A DNA stretch of 47,340 nt from Patescibacteria group bacterium (GTDB lineage: Bacteria > Patescibacteriota > Microgenomatia > UBA1406 > GWC2-37-13): the NCBI GenBank assembly GCA_023381015.1, contig JAMCTE010000009.1, forward strand, positions 1 to 47,340, given 5' to 3'. Made by a program: the position numbers and the translations under genes. The notes under the pieces are model-generated. The model was given only the letters and a program-made list of their open reading frames with translations, was not told the origin of the DNA and searched no databases. Shown here piece after piece: positions 34,310-42,733 of this stretch (position 1 is its first letter; every line of letters begins with the position of its first letter).

Positions 34310-34338
34310 AGATTAACAAAGTTTTTTGCTTTTGACAA
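34310..34338 (-). promoter_or_regulatory. Promoter of tkt
   Basis: Minus strand: TTGTCA (34333-34338), 17-nt spacer, TAATCT (34310-34315), 6 nt to the ATG at 34303. Confidence 0.5.
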
Positions 34339-34346
34339 ATAAAAAT

Positions 34347-36332
34347 ATGATCGAATCAACTGGTCCTGTCATAACAGCGAAAGATCAGCGAAGACATTTG
34401 TTATTGAGGCCGGAACAAAAAATACCCGACGAATACAAAAAAGCATTCAGTTTCGAAACTTTCAAAGCCTTGCGCATGGCCGGAATCAAATTGGGAGAGG
34501 CCGACGAATTTTTACAATTGAGTCGTGAAGACGCCAGGTTGGTCGAAGCGATGATGCCCTATACAATCGATCATGGCTGCTTGAATTATTTGGAGCCATT
34601 GCATCCTTTACCCAAGGATTACGACAAAAAAAGACCAGATCTCAGTTATGACAACGGCGTTTTGGATCCGGTGCCGGTGCTGTCATCTTCGGTTCTGCCG
34701 TATCTTGCTCAAAACGGTGAACTTAACTTTGCCTCGGTTGACGGAGAGGGCATCTATAGCCATAACGAAGTCAATAATCTGGAGGCCGATCGGGTAATAA
34801 GAAAGATGCTTTTGGCCCTCAAAAATCAATTCGCTTTGGCCCAAGCGACCCGTTCTTCCATCCTGAGGTTTAAAGGGGATCATTTTGTGGTTGTTGATGA
34901 GAACGTCAAGCCGGACATCAATTATTTCATTGATAAAGTCCGATTGGACAGGTTTGACGCCAGATCAGCCGAGAAATTTACCGGCTTCAGGATCGATCCA
35001 AGCGGCCGGATTTTGCTCGATGCCATCAGGATGCATGAGGAAAAAACAGAAATAAACGAACGAACGGTGACTCCTTTTGAAAAATCCAAGGATATTAAAA
35101 GTCGATCAAATCGATTGCTTAAAAATCACCCGGAACTGAAATATTTAGTCGACTTGATAGGAGGAAAAGATCAGAATGAGGCTGATATATTGTTAGGGAT
35201 AGTCGAAGGAAATCTTTTTGACCCGAGGTTGCAAAAGGTAGCGGAAAAATATGATAGCAAAAACTTTAAGGTAAGAGTTTTCAACGACATGGAGGATATG
35301 CAAAATCACGTCGTGTCGGACAACAGCGGATTTGTTAAATTTGATTTTGCCTCGTCTTTGAAGTCGGTCAATGCCGAGCCAGGATTCGGAGAGAAAGCCG
35401 GGGATGCCGTGCTGACCGGTATTTACGACCAGATGTTGAAAACGATCAGGAAAAAATTGCCGGCGGTCAAAGAAATCACCGGTTTAAGACGATGGGGCGA
35501 TTTTTATTTTATCGACGAAAAAGGCACGTGCGGCGATATTGCCCGGACTTTGTTGGAGCAATTTGGCAATACCCCTTATCTTTTAATCAAAAAAACCGAT
35601 GACAAACACGAAAAATTCCACGTCAGCTTCATAAAAAAACCGCCAAGGCAGTTGGGCAGCGACAGTTATATCATTCCTTTATTGCCGATTGTCGGCATCG
35701 ACGAAGAGATCAGGCTGCAACACATTGACAGAGGAACGGATATTTCCACGGCCGATGCAATCAGGACGGCCAACGAGTTGACGTTTTCGACCAGGCTTAA
35801 AGTCGTCGACGAGGAAATCCGCAACATGAGGGCGAGAATGATTTCGGAAAGATTGGACAAGCTTGACGCGGTCGACATAGAATTTATTTTATTCAAAATG
35901 ATGAACCCAGACGACAGTAAAAGAGGCCTTGTCAGGTTGCGTAAGCTTTTGGAAGCTTCCGATGACGAAATCGCCCAAATGAAAAGTTTACTCGACGATA
36001 TTAAAAGCAAGGCGGACGGCGCTCCAAGTTCAAGAAAACGGGTTGAGGTTATAAGAGAAATGATCAAAAACGGTTCCGCGTCGCTAAATGGTTACCTGAA
36101 TTTGCTGTTTGATGCGACAAGAAGAATGATCAGCAGGGAAGAATATAAAAAATACCACAACGGAGTCCGCACCCTAACTAGCGAAGGGGCGATCGCCGAA
36201 GTGGAGGACATCAAAAAAAAGGAAGAAGCGGATCTGTTGTCGAGAACAAAACCAAGCACAAATCCTGACTTATACGCGATGGAATCGATTCGTAAGCGGC
36301 TTACTAATTTAATCGGAAAAAGCAAAAATTGA
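34347..36332 (+). CDS. Cytoplasmic protein with two degenerate GGDEF-like domains
   Basis: 661 residues from the ATG at 34347 (an earlier TTG at 34326 is less likely). No membrane segment. Two regions follow the GGDEF layout: first FASVDGEGIYSHNEVNN ... ADRVIRKML ... RFKGDHFVVV (about 128-196), then FVKFDFASSLKSVNAEPGFG, GDAVLTGIYDQML, RRWGDFYFID (about 330-395). In both the signature loop is altered (KGDHF and WGDFY instead of GGDEF), so cyclase activity is doubtful; GTP or c-di-GMP binding is possible. The C-terminal third is helical and charged. Assignment is by pattern and is tentative; the family is otherwise unknown to me. Confidence 0.6.
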   Translation: MIESTGPVITAKDQRRHLLLRPEQKIPDEYKKAFSFETFKALRMAGIKLGEADEFLQLSREDARLVEAMMPYTIDHGCLNYLEPLHPLPKDYDKKRPDLSYDNGVLDPVPVLSSSVLPYLAQNGELNFASVDGEGIYSHNEVNNLEADRVIRKMLLALKNQFALAQATRSSILRFKGDHFVVVDENVKPDINYFIDKVRLDRFDARSAEKFTGFRIDPSGRILLDAIRMHEEKTEINERTVTPFEKSKDIKSRSNRLLKNHPELKYLVDLIGGKDQNEADILLGIVEGNLFDPRLQKVAEKYDSKNFKVRVFNDMEDMQNHVVSDNSGFVKFDFASSLKSVNAEPGFGEKAGDAVLTGIYDQMLKTIRKKLPAVKEITGLRRWGDFYFIDEKGTCGDIARTLLEQFGNTPYLLIKKTDDKHEKFHVSFIKKPPRQLGSDSYIIPLLPIVGIDEEIRLQHIDRGTDISTADAIRTANELTFSTRLKVVDEEIRNMRARMISERLDKLDAVDIEFILFKMMNPDDSKRGLVRLRKLLEASDDEIAQMKSLLDDIKSKADGAPSSRKRVEVIREMIKNGSASLNGYLNLLFDATRRMISREEYKKYHNGVRTLTSEGAIAEVEDIKKKEEADLLSRTKPSTNPDLYAMESIRKRLTNLIGKSKN

Positions 36333-36337
36333 CTCAA

Positions 36338-36931
36338 TCAAGTTTTTTTGGCCGGTTGAAAAGCCCAGTTTGGCATTGGCGGCATGGATTTGAGAGATTC
36401 TAAAGTCAGTGGTTGGGAAGAGGTCGATAGGGGGTTGGTCAGGATCTTCGGCATCATACTTTCGGTTCCGGATCTATCTTCGAAAACTTCCATGCCGATC
36501 CGTCCGATCAGATCGGCGGCCCTGGGAAACAGTTTTTCGTCAAGGTATGGTATCAAGTCTGCATCTAAGCCCGAGGAATATTTAAGGTCGTTTGGATGCT
36601 GTAAGGCATTAAGGAAACTTTGTCCAATAGTTCGTTTTAAAACCTGTTTTTTAGGATCAGATTCTAGGGGTTTAGTCTGCGTCTGTTCGACAAATCGGAA
36701 ATCTTTGCTTTTGGACAGGATTTGATAGAGTTCACGGGAATCGTAGAGGGAAAAAATATCTATCAACGAAACGATCGATTTATAATTCGGCCCCAAAAAA
36801 GCCTCCGGATCTTTATTCCAGCTGGTCTCATCGACTGGAACTTTAGCGGTCGCCAAGTTTTTTTTGAGGTTAGAGAAGAATATTTCCCGATGGTTTGGCG
36901 GCGGTAGGACGGATTCCATATTATCAATCAT
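36338..36931 (-). CDS. Hypothetical protein, 197 aa
   Basis: No membrane segment or known motif. The N-terminal part is charged and helical, the C-terminal 40 residues are Pro/Ser/Thr-rich (PLSTSSQPLTLESLKSMPPM) and probably disordered. It converges with the GGDEF-like gene with a 5-base gap, and a TATAAT lies 6 nt before its start. A second in-frame ATG four codons on is an alternative start. Coding likelihood rests on the long open frame, the promoter and tight packing; function unknown. Confidence 0.68.
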   Translation of the reverse strand: MIDNMESVLPPPNHREIFFSNLKKNLATAKVPVDETSWNKDPEAFLGPNYKSIVSLIDIFSLYDSRELYQILSKSKDFRFVEQTQTKPLESDPKKQVLKRTIGQSFLNALQHPNDLKYSSGLDADLIPYLDEKLFPRAADLIGRIGMEVFEDRSGTESMMPKILTNPLSTSSQPLTLESLKSMPPMPNWAFQPAKKT

Positions 36932-36937
36932 TACTTA

Positions 36938-36943
36938 ATTATA
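36938..36943 (-). promoter_or_regulatory. -10 box for the 36338-36931 gene
   Basis: Minus strand TATAAT, 6 nt before the ATG; the -35 region (GAAAAC) is poor. Confidence 0.45.
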
Positions 36944-36988
36944 CAAAAAGTTCCGAAAATGTTTTCTAGTCGAATAAAGTCGGTTTGT

Positions 36989-38767
36989 TTAACGTTTTTT
37001 GGAAGGAGCGATCCGTTTGAGAAGATCCTGCACCAATCCGCTCTCGGTGAAGAAATCAGCGATATATTTTTTGGCTAGTTTCGGCCTTTTTTTGTCGTAA
37101 GTTTCCGCCAAATTATGGGTTAGTAGATCCTCGGCCAGTTTAAAAAATTGTCCAATACCTCTTTTCGAAAAGTCGAAGGTGATAGGTCCATCGTCGTTTT
37201 TGACGATTTGGCAAAAATACATCAAATTTAAACATACCAAAGCGTCGTAATAATATGGTTTTCTCGACTCGTCGCCTTTGAGGGCTAGGCTTCTTAAACC
37301 CGAAGCAAACAAGTAGAGGATCAGTTGCTTTTGTTCTTCGAAGCTGTGTTTGCCCGATAAGATTTCACCGGCAGCCGAGGTGATGGCGTGGGTCGATTTG
37401 TGTTCTTCCAGATTCTGGTAAGCGCTCGTCCCAATGGCTTTTCTTGTTCCCTTGACGATAAAAAGGTTGTGGGCGACTTCGTGGCCGGCGACGATGACGC
37501 TCATGCCGGTGTCGATCATTTTTTCTTCCTTAAACAATTTGGCGGTTTGTTTTTTGCCGAAGACTTTTTCCAGCAGTTCTTTTTCTTCGTGCCAGCGTTG
37601 CCTCATGGTTTCGACATCCAAAAATATTTTCACCCCGTGTAACCTGACGTTTTCCCGATTTGGGATATTTTGCCCGGCCGGGCGGAAGGCGTGACGCCGT
37701 CCTCCGATGACTGCCGAATTGAACATGCCGACCAAGGCCGACCTCATTGATTTTTCCGATTTTAATGCCGATTTGTAATCTTTAAGGTGGTCAACCAGCC
37801 AATCGATCATTTTTTCTTTTGTCCTGTTGGCTTTATTGGTCAAATTTTGATAGCGGTCATCCAAGAACATCAAAGAGATGTCCGGGTCGACGCGCAAACC
37901 AGCCGGATCCACATATGATTCCATCATGTGAATCGGTTGCATCCTGCCTCTTATCGCCAGCCAGTTTTCGTCGACCTGTTTCCAAAGTTTTTCGTGATTT
38001 TCCGTATCGGTTGAAGTCAGGGCTTTGACATAACTTCTGTAATAGGTGGCCAGGTGCTTGGCATTTTTTGCTCCTTTGCCTTTTTTGACTTTATCCAGGT
38101 CGGAGCACATCTTTTTTATTACCCGGGCGATTTCGTTGACTTCCTCTTCATAAGCAACGGCGTAAGGAACTTTTATGATTTTATTTCCTTCCTCTTTCAG
38201 GTCAGAGTAAATGTATTCGTCGCCGGATTTGATGGCTTTTTTTCTTTTCAGAAACTTGGATCTTTCCTCGGGAGCCATGCGGCGTAATTTTTTTGTCAGC
38301 GGATTTCTTGTGTCATTTAAACTCCATTTTCTGTAAAAGACGTCGGTTTGATCCGCTATGTCGCAGTTGGCAAGGAGAACGATCCGTTCGGCTTCGGTCA
38401 ATCCGAGGCGGTTTTCCCCTTTTTCCAAAACTTTCCTGATAATCTCTCTTTTTATCTGTTCGCGAAGCGAAGAAACCGCAATGAGCCTGTCGTATTTGAC
38501 CGTGCCGGGTTTGGCGCCTTTCATGTCCTGGTCAAAGAGGACTTTTTTTATTTGTTTTTGTGACAATCCTGTTTCTATTTCCTGACGATATTGCAAAAAT
38601 TCTGGACTTTTGTTTTGGAGGTATCTTTTGATAGCGAGTTCGTTGACAGAATCGAAGAATCTTCCCAAACTTTTTTCCCTTCTCAGTGGAGCGATTAATG
38701 CCTCGGTTTTTGGAGAAAAAACCGCCTCTCTTTTTACTAAACCGAATCGTTTAGCTTCGACACTCAT
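36989..38767 (-). CDS. HExxH zinc metallopeptidase-like protein (gluzincin type)
   Basis: 592 residues, no signal peptide or membrane segment. The zinc motif is VIVAGHEVAHNLFI (about residues 413-426), and about 25 residues later NLEEHKSTHAITSAAGE supplies a likely third ligand Glu, a spacing like gluzincins and reminiscent of the M49 EExRA-type helix. The N-terminal half is charged and mostly helical (repeated K/R/E blocks). The protein may be a cytosolic peptidase; substrate unknown. A near-consensus promoter ends 9 nt before the start, and a 24-nt palindrome covers the -35. Confidence 0.72.
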   Translation of the reverse strand: MSVEAKRFGLVKREAVFSPKTEALIAPLRREKSLGRFFDSVNELAIKRYLQNKSPEFLQYRQEIETGLSQKQIKKVLFDQDMKGAKPGTVKYDRLIAVSSLREQIKREIIRKVLEKGENRLGLTEAERIVLLANCDIADQTDVFYRKWSLNDTRNPLTKKLRRMAPEERSKFLKRKKAIKSGDEYIYSDLKEEGNKIIKVPYAVAYEEEVNEIARVIKKMCSDLDKVKKGKGAKNAKHLATYYRSYVKALTSTDTENHEKLWKQVDENWLAIRGRMQPIHMMESYVDPAGLRVDPDISLMFLDDRYQNLTNKANRTKEKMIDWLVDHLKDYKSALKSEKSMRSALVGMFNSAVIGGRRHAFRPAGQNIPNRENVRLHGVKIFLDVETMRQRWHEEKELLEKVFGKKQTAKLFKEEKMIDTGMSVIVAGHEVAHNLFIVKGTRKAIGTSAYQNLEEHKSTHAITSAAGEILSGKHSFEEQKQLILYLFASGLRSLALKGDESRKPYYYDALVCLNLMYFCQIVKNDDGPITFDFSKRGIGQFFKLAEDLLTHNLAETYDKKRPKLAKKYIADFFTESGLVQDLLKRIAPSKKR

Positions 38768-38776
38768 TTGGCGATG

Positions 38777-38805
38777 AGTATATAATAGTGTGATTTTATT
38801 GTCAA
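38777..38805 (-). promoter_or_regulatory. Promoter of the metallopeptidase gene
   Basis: Minus strand: TTGACA (38800-38805), 17-nt spacer, TATACT (38777-38782), 9 nt to the ATG at 38767. Confidence 0.78.
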
Positions 38806-38816
38806 GACAATAAAAT
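38793..38816. promoter_or_regulatory. Perfect 24-nt palindrome over the -35, operator-like
   Basis: attttattgtc-aa-gacaataaaat: 11-bp arms with a 2-base centre. It contains the minus-strand -35. On the plus strand it is followed by four further T's (38817-38820), so a weak terminator reading toward plus is an alternative. Confidence 0.5.
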
Positions 38817-38823
38817 TTTTCAG

Positions 38824-40701
38824 TTAGTCTTCCAGGGTGGAGACATCGCCGACGGGTTGTCCCAGTTCTTGGGCTTTCAAGACCCGCCTCATTATTTTGC
38901 CGGAGCGGGTTTTTGGCAGTTTGTCGACGAAGTCGATCGCGTCAGGTGTCGCGATCGGACCGATTTCTTTCCGAACGAGTTGTTTTAATTCGTCTTTAAG
39001 AACATCATCACCGGTGATTCCCTGTTTCAAGATAATGAAGGCCTTGATCGATTCGCCTTTGACGTCGTCGGGCTTACCGATGACGGCGGCTTCGGCGACT
39101 TTCGGGTGGGAGACGAAAGCCGATTCCAGCTCAGCCGACCCGAGCCGGTGTCCGGAAACTTTGATGACGTCGTCGTTGCGGCCGACGATCCAAAAATAAC
39201 CATCCTCGTCGATTTTGGCAGAGTCTCCTGAAAAGTATACGTCAGGGATTTTTTCAAAATAAGTTTCGTGGTATCTTTTGGAGTTGTTATAGACGTCAAG
39301 GAGCATGGCCGGCCAAGGTTTTTTTATGATCAAGTATCCCTGGGTGTTTGGAGGGACTTTGTTGCCTTTTTCGTCGACGACGTCGGCTTCGATGCCGAAA
39401 AACGGCTTGAAAGCGCTGCCTGGTTTTAAGCCTACCGAAGGCACCGGAGTAATCATGTGCATGCCGGTCTCGGTCTGCCACCAGGTGTCCATGATCGGGC
39501 ATTTTTCGTGGCCGACGTATTTGTAAAACCAGAGCCAGGCTTCCGGATTGATCGGTTCACCGACCGAACCCAAAATTTTCAAAGACGACAGACGGTATTT
39601 TTTCAGAGGCTCTTCGCCGAATTTCATCAAAGAGCGGACGGCGGTCGGCGCCGTATAGAACTTGGTAATTTTGTAGTTGTCAATCAGTTTCCACCAGATT
39701 TCGATGTCAGGATAAGTAGGGGTGCCTTCATAGATGAAAGTGGTAACGCCATTTATTAGGGGAGAGTAAAGGATGTATGAGTGTCCGGTGATCCAGCCGG
39801 CATCGGCCGTGCACCAGAAAACATCGTCCGGCTTGATGTTGAAAACCAATTTCAAAGTGGCATAGATGCCGACCATGTAGCCGCCGTGGGCGTGGACGAC
39901 GCCTTTTGGCGTGCCGGTGGTTCCCGACGTATAAAGGATAAAAGCCGGGTCGGTCGCTTCCACCATTTCCGTCGGACATTCTGGCGACTGCTTTTCTACG
40001 AGTTCACTCCAAAACATGTCCCGGGGGGTGGTTTTGCCGCTGCCGTTTTTGAGCCGGTCGACGACGATGACGTGCTCGATGGTTTTGTTGTCTTTCAAGG
40101 CTTCGTCGACGTTGGCTTTCGAGTCGACGGTTTTTTTGCCGTAAGGATAACCATTGGTGCACACTAAAACTTTGGCGCTGGCGTCGGTGACTCGGGTTTT
40201 CAAGGCGGTCGCCGAGAAGCCCGAGTAGACGACCGAATGGACGGCGCCGATTTTCAGGGAGGCCAGCATGGCGATGAACTGCTCCGGGACGCGCGGCATG
40301 TAAATCATGACCTTGTCGCCTTTTTTTACTCCCAATGACTTCAAGCCGTTGGCGAATTTCGACACTTGCTCGTTTAATTGTTTGTAGGTATAAGTGACGA
40401 CTTCATCTTTTTGAGCGGAGTCTGTTGGTTGGGCGACCCAGATCATGGCGACTTTGTCGGCGGCAGGAGTCGACAGATGGCGGTCGATGGCGTTGGCGAC
40501 GATATTGGTTTTGGCGCCGACGAACCATCTCGCATAAGGATACTGCCAGTCAAGGACTTTGTCCCACGGTTTGTCCCAGGATAGTTCTTTGGCGAGCTTT
40601 TCCCAAAATGCCTCCGGGTTGGCAATCGATTCTTTGTAAAGGGCGTCGTAGTCTTTGACGAAGCTTTCTCCAACTATTACCGGATCGGGATTAATTAGCA
40701 T
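38824..40701 (-). CDS. acs: Acetyl-CoA synthetase (AMP-forming)
   Basis: About 625 residues from the ATG at 40701; a start at 40719 is possible. Seen motifs: the adenylate-forming P-loop ILYTSGTTGTPKGVVHAHGG, WCTADAGWITGHSY, DTWWQTETGMHM, YFSGDSAKIDEDGYFWIVGR, VSGHRLGSAELESA, and the C-terminal catalytic Lys in PKTRSGKIMRR, the site that is acetylated in other bacteria. It activates acetate to acetyl-CoA. A TACAAT box lies 6 nt before 40701, which fits the leaderless geometry and favours this start; TATAAT also lies just before 40719. Confidence 0.95.
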   Translation of the reverse strand: MLINPDPVIVGESFVKDYDALYKESIANPEAFWEKLAKELSWDKPWDKVLDWQYPYARWFVGAKTNIVANAIDRHLSTPAADKVAMIWVAQPTDSAQKDEVVTYTYKQLNEQVSKFANGLKSLGVKKGDKVMIYMPRVPEQFIAMLASLKIGAVHSVVYSGFSATALKTRVTDASAKVLVCTNGYPYGKKTVDSKANVDEALKDNKTIEHVIVVDRLKNGSGKTTPRDMFWSELVEKQSPECPTEMVEATDPAFILYTSGTTGTPKGVVHAHGGYMVGIYATLKLVFNIKPDDVFWCTADAGWITGHSYILYSPLINGVTTFIYEGTPTYPDIEIWWKLIDNYKITKFYTAPTAVRSLMKFGEEPLKKYRLSSLKILGSVGEPINPEAWLWFYKYVGHEKCPIMDTWWQTETGMHMITPVPSVGLKPGSAFKPFFGIEADVVDEKGNKVPPNTQGYLIIKKPWPAMLLDVYNNSKRYHETYFEKIPDVYFSGDSAKIDEDGYFWIVGRNDDVIKVSGHRLGSAELESAFVSHPKVAEAAVIGKPDDVKGESIKAFIILKQGITGDDVLKDELKQLVRKEIGPIATPDAIDFVDKLPKTRSGKIMRRVLKAQELGQPVGDVSTLED

Positions 40702-40783
40702 AAATTGATTGTATATCATTTATTATATCCAGTGCAAGTGAAGGAATATTTGAAGCTAATTGTTAGGTAGTGTAAATTATTTT

Positions 40784-41569
40784 TTATTGATAAGCGCGAT
40801 TAAGAAACGGAATAATAAATGTTTGAAAAATAATCTGCATCATCAATTGTTTTCTTTCTTCGGAAATATGAGCAGGGATTTCGAAGGTAAAGCTTCTTTT
40901 CATACCTTGAGCAACTACCCAGTTTTCCAGAGTTCCGTCTATAAATTTTTCAGAATCAGCAGTTTGTAGACAGTAACCCTGTTTGACTTTATTTAGCTGA
41001 ACGTTTTCTTTTCTGAATTTCTTATAATCGTCAAAACCGTCATAAAGACTAAAGCGAGAATCAATCAAAGCCCTTCTTAATGGACCTAAAAATTCTGATA
41101 TAGAAATATTTTCTTTTTTTGGATCATAGGCATCATACATGTAAAAAGCATTTTTGTTTCTGTCGGAAATTAATATTTTTCCATCAACTTTTTGATACGC
41201 CTTTTTATCCGTTTCTTCATGAAAAGAAAATAAATATTCAATGTCAGGATACGAGGAAAAAATTTCAAGGATTTCCTTTTTTTGCCAGGAACCACCCTTT
41301 TTTTTGAATTCGCGGTTTAAATCTTTTCCCATAAATTTTCGATGTCCGAGATTTGCTGCAGGAGGATTGGCTTTAAAAATCGCTATATGATCAGGAAATC
41401 CAAGAGGATCTTTCGTTACCGCAAAATTTAATCCTCGACTCAAGGGTTTGACGACACCTCCTTCGTCGCCGTGGAGAAGTGAGATAAATCCTAACCGTGG
41501 ATCAGGACCATATCTCTTATGAACGATATGATGTCTGTCGTGGGGACGATTGAATCTTTCTCCTGTCAT
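40784..41569 (-). CDS. Zinc carboxypeptidase/succinylglutamate desuccinylase-like protein
   Basis: 261 residues. Zinc ligands of the M14/AstE-AspA superfamily can be seen: FISLLHGDEGGVV (H-x-x-E, about residues 28-40), then KDLNREF with the conserved N-R, then YLFSFHEETD (third ligand His, about 115), and TFEIP near residue 230 as catalytic Glu. Substrate could be an N-acyl amino acid or a short peptide. No signal peptide. It lies between acs and the CtlX-type gene, all on the minus strand. A TATAAT lies 12 nt before the start, with a weak -35. Confidence 0.75.
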   Translation of the reverse strand: MTGERFNRPHDRHHIVHKRYGPDPRLGFISLLHGDEGGVVKPLSRGLNFAVTKDPLGFPDHIAIFKANPPAANLGHRKFMGKDLNREFKKKGGSWQKKEILEIFSSYPDIEYLFSFHEETDKKAYQKVDGKILISDRNKNAFYMYDAYDPKKENISISEFLGPLRRALIDSRFSLYDGFDDYKKFRKENVQLNKVKQGYCLQTADSEKFIDGTLENWVVAQGMKRSFTFEIPAHISEERKQLMMQIIFQTFIIPFLNRAYQ

Positions 41570-41607
41570 AAGTGATTGGATATTATAACGCGCAGAAGGC
41601 TTTTGTA

Positions 41608-42522
41608 CTAAGGGAAGATCTCCGCCATCATGCAGCGGGCGCTGCCGCCGCCGACTTTTTCGATCGTCGGGATCTCGACGGCGATTATTTCTCCTGATTT
41701 TTCCAGAAGACGTTTTTGTTCGGACGTGAATGATGTAAAGGCGGTTTGAGACATGACAATTTTCTTATTGGTTTCAGATACCTTTAATTGAAGGATGTTG
41801 GCGCAGAATGAGTAAATTTGCTTTTGGGAAAGGGGGATGAGTTTTCTGCCGTTTTCGGTCAGTTTATCGGCAAGATTTTTTTGTTCTTGTCTGTTTTTGA
41901 CGGCGTCCAGGCCGATAACGGCGAAATCATCACCGATGCTCATGACAACGTTGGTATGGTAAATCGGCAGGCTGTTTTCGTCATAGGCGTGGAAGAATAT
42001 TCCTTGGTAGTCCATGATTTGGCACCATTTGTCGAATTCGGATTTTGTGGTTCTTGGCGATTCCATTGCATAGGCGATTCGGTTGACTCTGTCGAGCACC
42101 AAGCTACCTGTTCCTTCCAGGATTGATCCATGATTTTCATCCTTGGTTAAATCTATGGTTTTCAAAGCGCCGATTCCTTTTTCAGAAAGAAGTTTTGTCA
42201 AAACTTTGACTTGCCGTTCCGCCCTTCTGTTTTTGGCAAGCATCGGATAGAAAACGAGTTTGCCCGGATGGGAGGAAAACCAATTATTCGGAAAAACGGC
42301 GTCTGGAGTAATGGCGTCCTTGCGGCTGGGCATAACCAAGACCTTGATCTTTTTCGATTTTAGAAGATGAATCATTTGTTCAAATTCCGCCAAAGCTTTT
42401 TTTTGCAATTCTTTCTGTCCGATGTCGACTCGGTTTTGAAAGGCATTGCTGGCGGCGGTTTCTTGGTTAAAGCCAAACTGGTCGGGAGAAATCATTAAAA
42501 CCGTGTCGGTCAATTGATCCAT
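41608..42522 (-). CDS. CtlX-type amidinohydrolase (arginine deiminase/amidinotransferase superfamily)
   Basis: 304 residues from the ATG at 42522. It begins VLMISPDQFGFNQETAASNAFQ after a short lead, has DAVFPNNWFSSHPG (substrate-binding region), ILEGTGSLVLDR (Glu), YHTNVVMSIG (catalytic His), and ends GGGSARCMMAEIFP with the nucleophile Cys. These match CtlX/citrulline-utilisation type hydrolases of the guanidino-group modifying family. A longer frame from 42639 exists, but a consensus promoter lies between, so I reject that start. Possible role in arginine or citrulline turnover (inference). Confidence 0.88.
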   Translation of the reverse strand: MDQLTDTVLMISPDQFGFNQETAASNAFQNRVDIGQKELQKKALAEFEQMIHLLKSKKIKVLVMPSRKDAITPDAVFPNNWFSSHPGKLVFYPMLAKNRRAERQVKVLTKLLSEKGIGALKTIDLTKDENHGSILEGTGSLVLDRVNRIAYAMESPRTTKSEFDKWCQIMDYQGIFFHAYDENSLPIYHTNVVMSIGDDFAVIGLDAVKNRQEQKNLADKLTENGRKLIPLSQKQIYSFCANILQLKVSETNKKIVMSQTAFTSFTSEQKRLLEKSGEIIAVEIPTIEKVGGGSARCMMAEIFP

Positions 42523-42534
42523 AAAATAGGGGAA

Positions 42535-42563
42535 ATAATACCGGTTTTGTAATTCGGTGTCAA
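42535..42563 (-). promoter_or_regulatory. Promoter of the CtlX-type gene
   Basis: Minus strand: TTGACA (42558-42563), 17-nt spacer, TATTAT (42535-42540), 12 nt to the ATG at 42522. It fixes the start against the longer frame. Confidence 0.8.
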
Positions 42564-42580
42564 ATGACTTTAATTTCCCT

Positions 42581-42608
42581 TTGCATTTTCGTAATTCTCG
42601 TGTAAAAT
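42581..42608 (+). promoter_or_regulatory. Promoter of the aromatic operon leader
   Basis: TTGCAT (42581-42586), 16-nt spacer, TAAAAT (42603-42608), 8 nt to the ATG of the leader peptide at 42617. The -35 is weak; geometry equals that of the other promoters in the window. Confidence 0.55.
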
Positions 42609-42616
42609 AAATAGTT

Positions 42617-42685
42617 ATGAGCAAACAATCAGTCAACAACTTTTATTTTTACTTTGACCCACCGCAAGGCGGATGTAATTGTTAA
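42617..42685 (+). CDS. Phe/Tyr-rich leader peptide of an attenuator (22 aa)
   Basis: A complete 22-codon ORF, ATG to TAA. Codons 9-13 (42641-42655) are TTT TAT TTT TAC TTT, i.e. Phe-Tyr-Phe-Tyr-Phe. After them comes DPPQGGCNC and the stop at 42683-42685. It is followed at once by mutually exclusive antiterminator and terminator hairpins and then by genes for aromatic biosynthesis, the layout of enterobacterial pheL-type leaders. A ribosome waiting at the Phe/Tyr codons would cover 42662-42665 but leave 42668 onward free. The function is inferred; the ORF, codons and hairpins are seen. Confidence 0.78.
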   Translation: MSKQSVNNFYFYFDPPQGGCNC

Positions 42686-42714
42686 AGTAAAGATAAAACA
42701 ATTCGCAACCCGCC
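42668..42714 (+). promoter_or_regulatory. Antiterminator hairpin of the aromatic operon attenuator
   Basis: GGCGG (42668-42672 region) pairs with CCGCC (42710-42714), and AATTGTT (42677-42683) with AACAATT (42697-42703). The last CCGCC is also the 5' arm of the terminator, so the two folds exclude each other. A small competing hairpin, CCGC (42662-42665) with GCGG (42669-42672), would block the antiterminator when no ribosome is present. Confidence 0.7.
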
Positions 42715-42733
42715 GAAAGGCGGGCTTTTTTTT
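42709..42733 (+). terminator. Rho-independent terminator (attenuator)
   Basis: CCCGCC (42709-42714), GAAA tetraloop, GGCGGG (42719-42724), C, then eight T's (42726-42733). It lies 24 nt after the leader-peptide stop and 130 nt before the first enzyme gene. Confidence 0.92.

Noticed and set aside
41608-42639. Longer start for the CtlX-type gene at 42639
   Set aside because: A TTGACA-17-TATTAT promoter lies at 42535-42563, inside the extension, and family similarity begins at the 42522 start.
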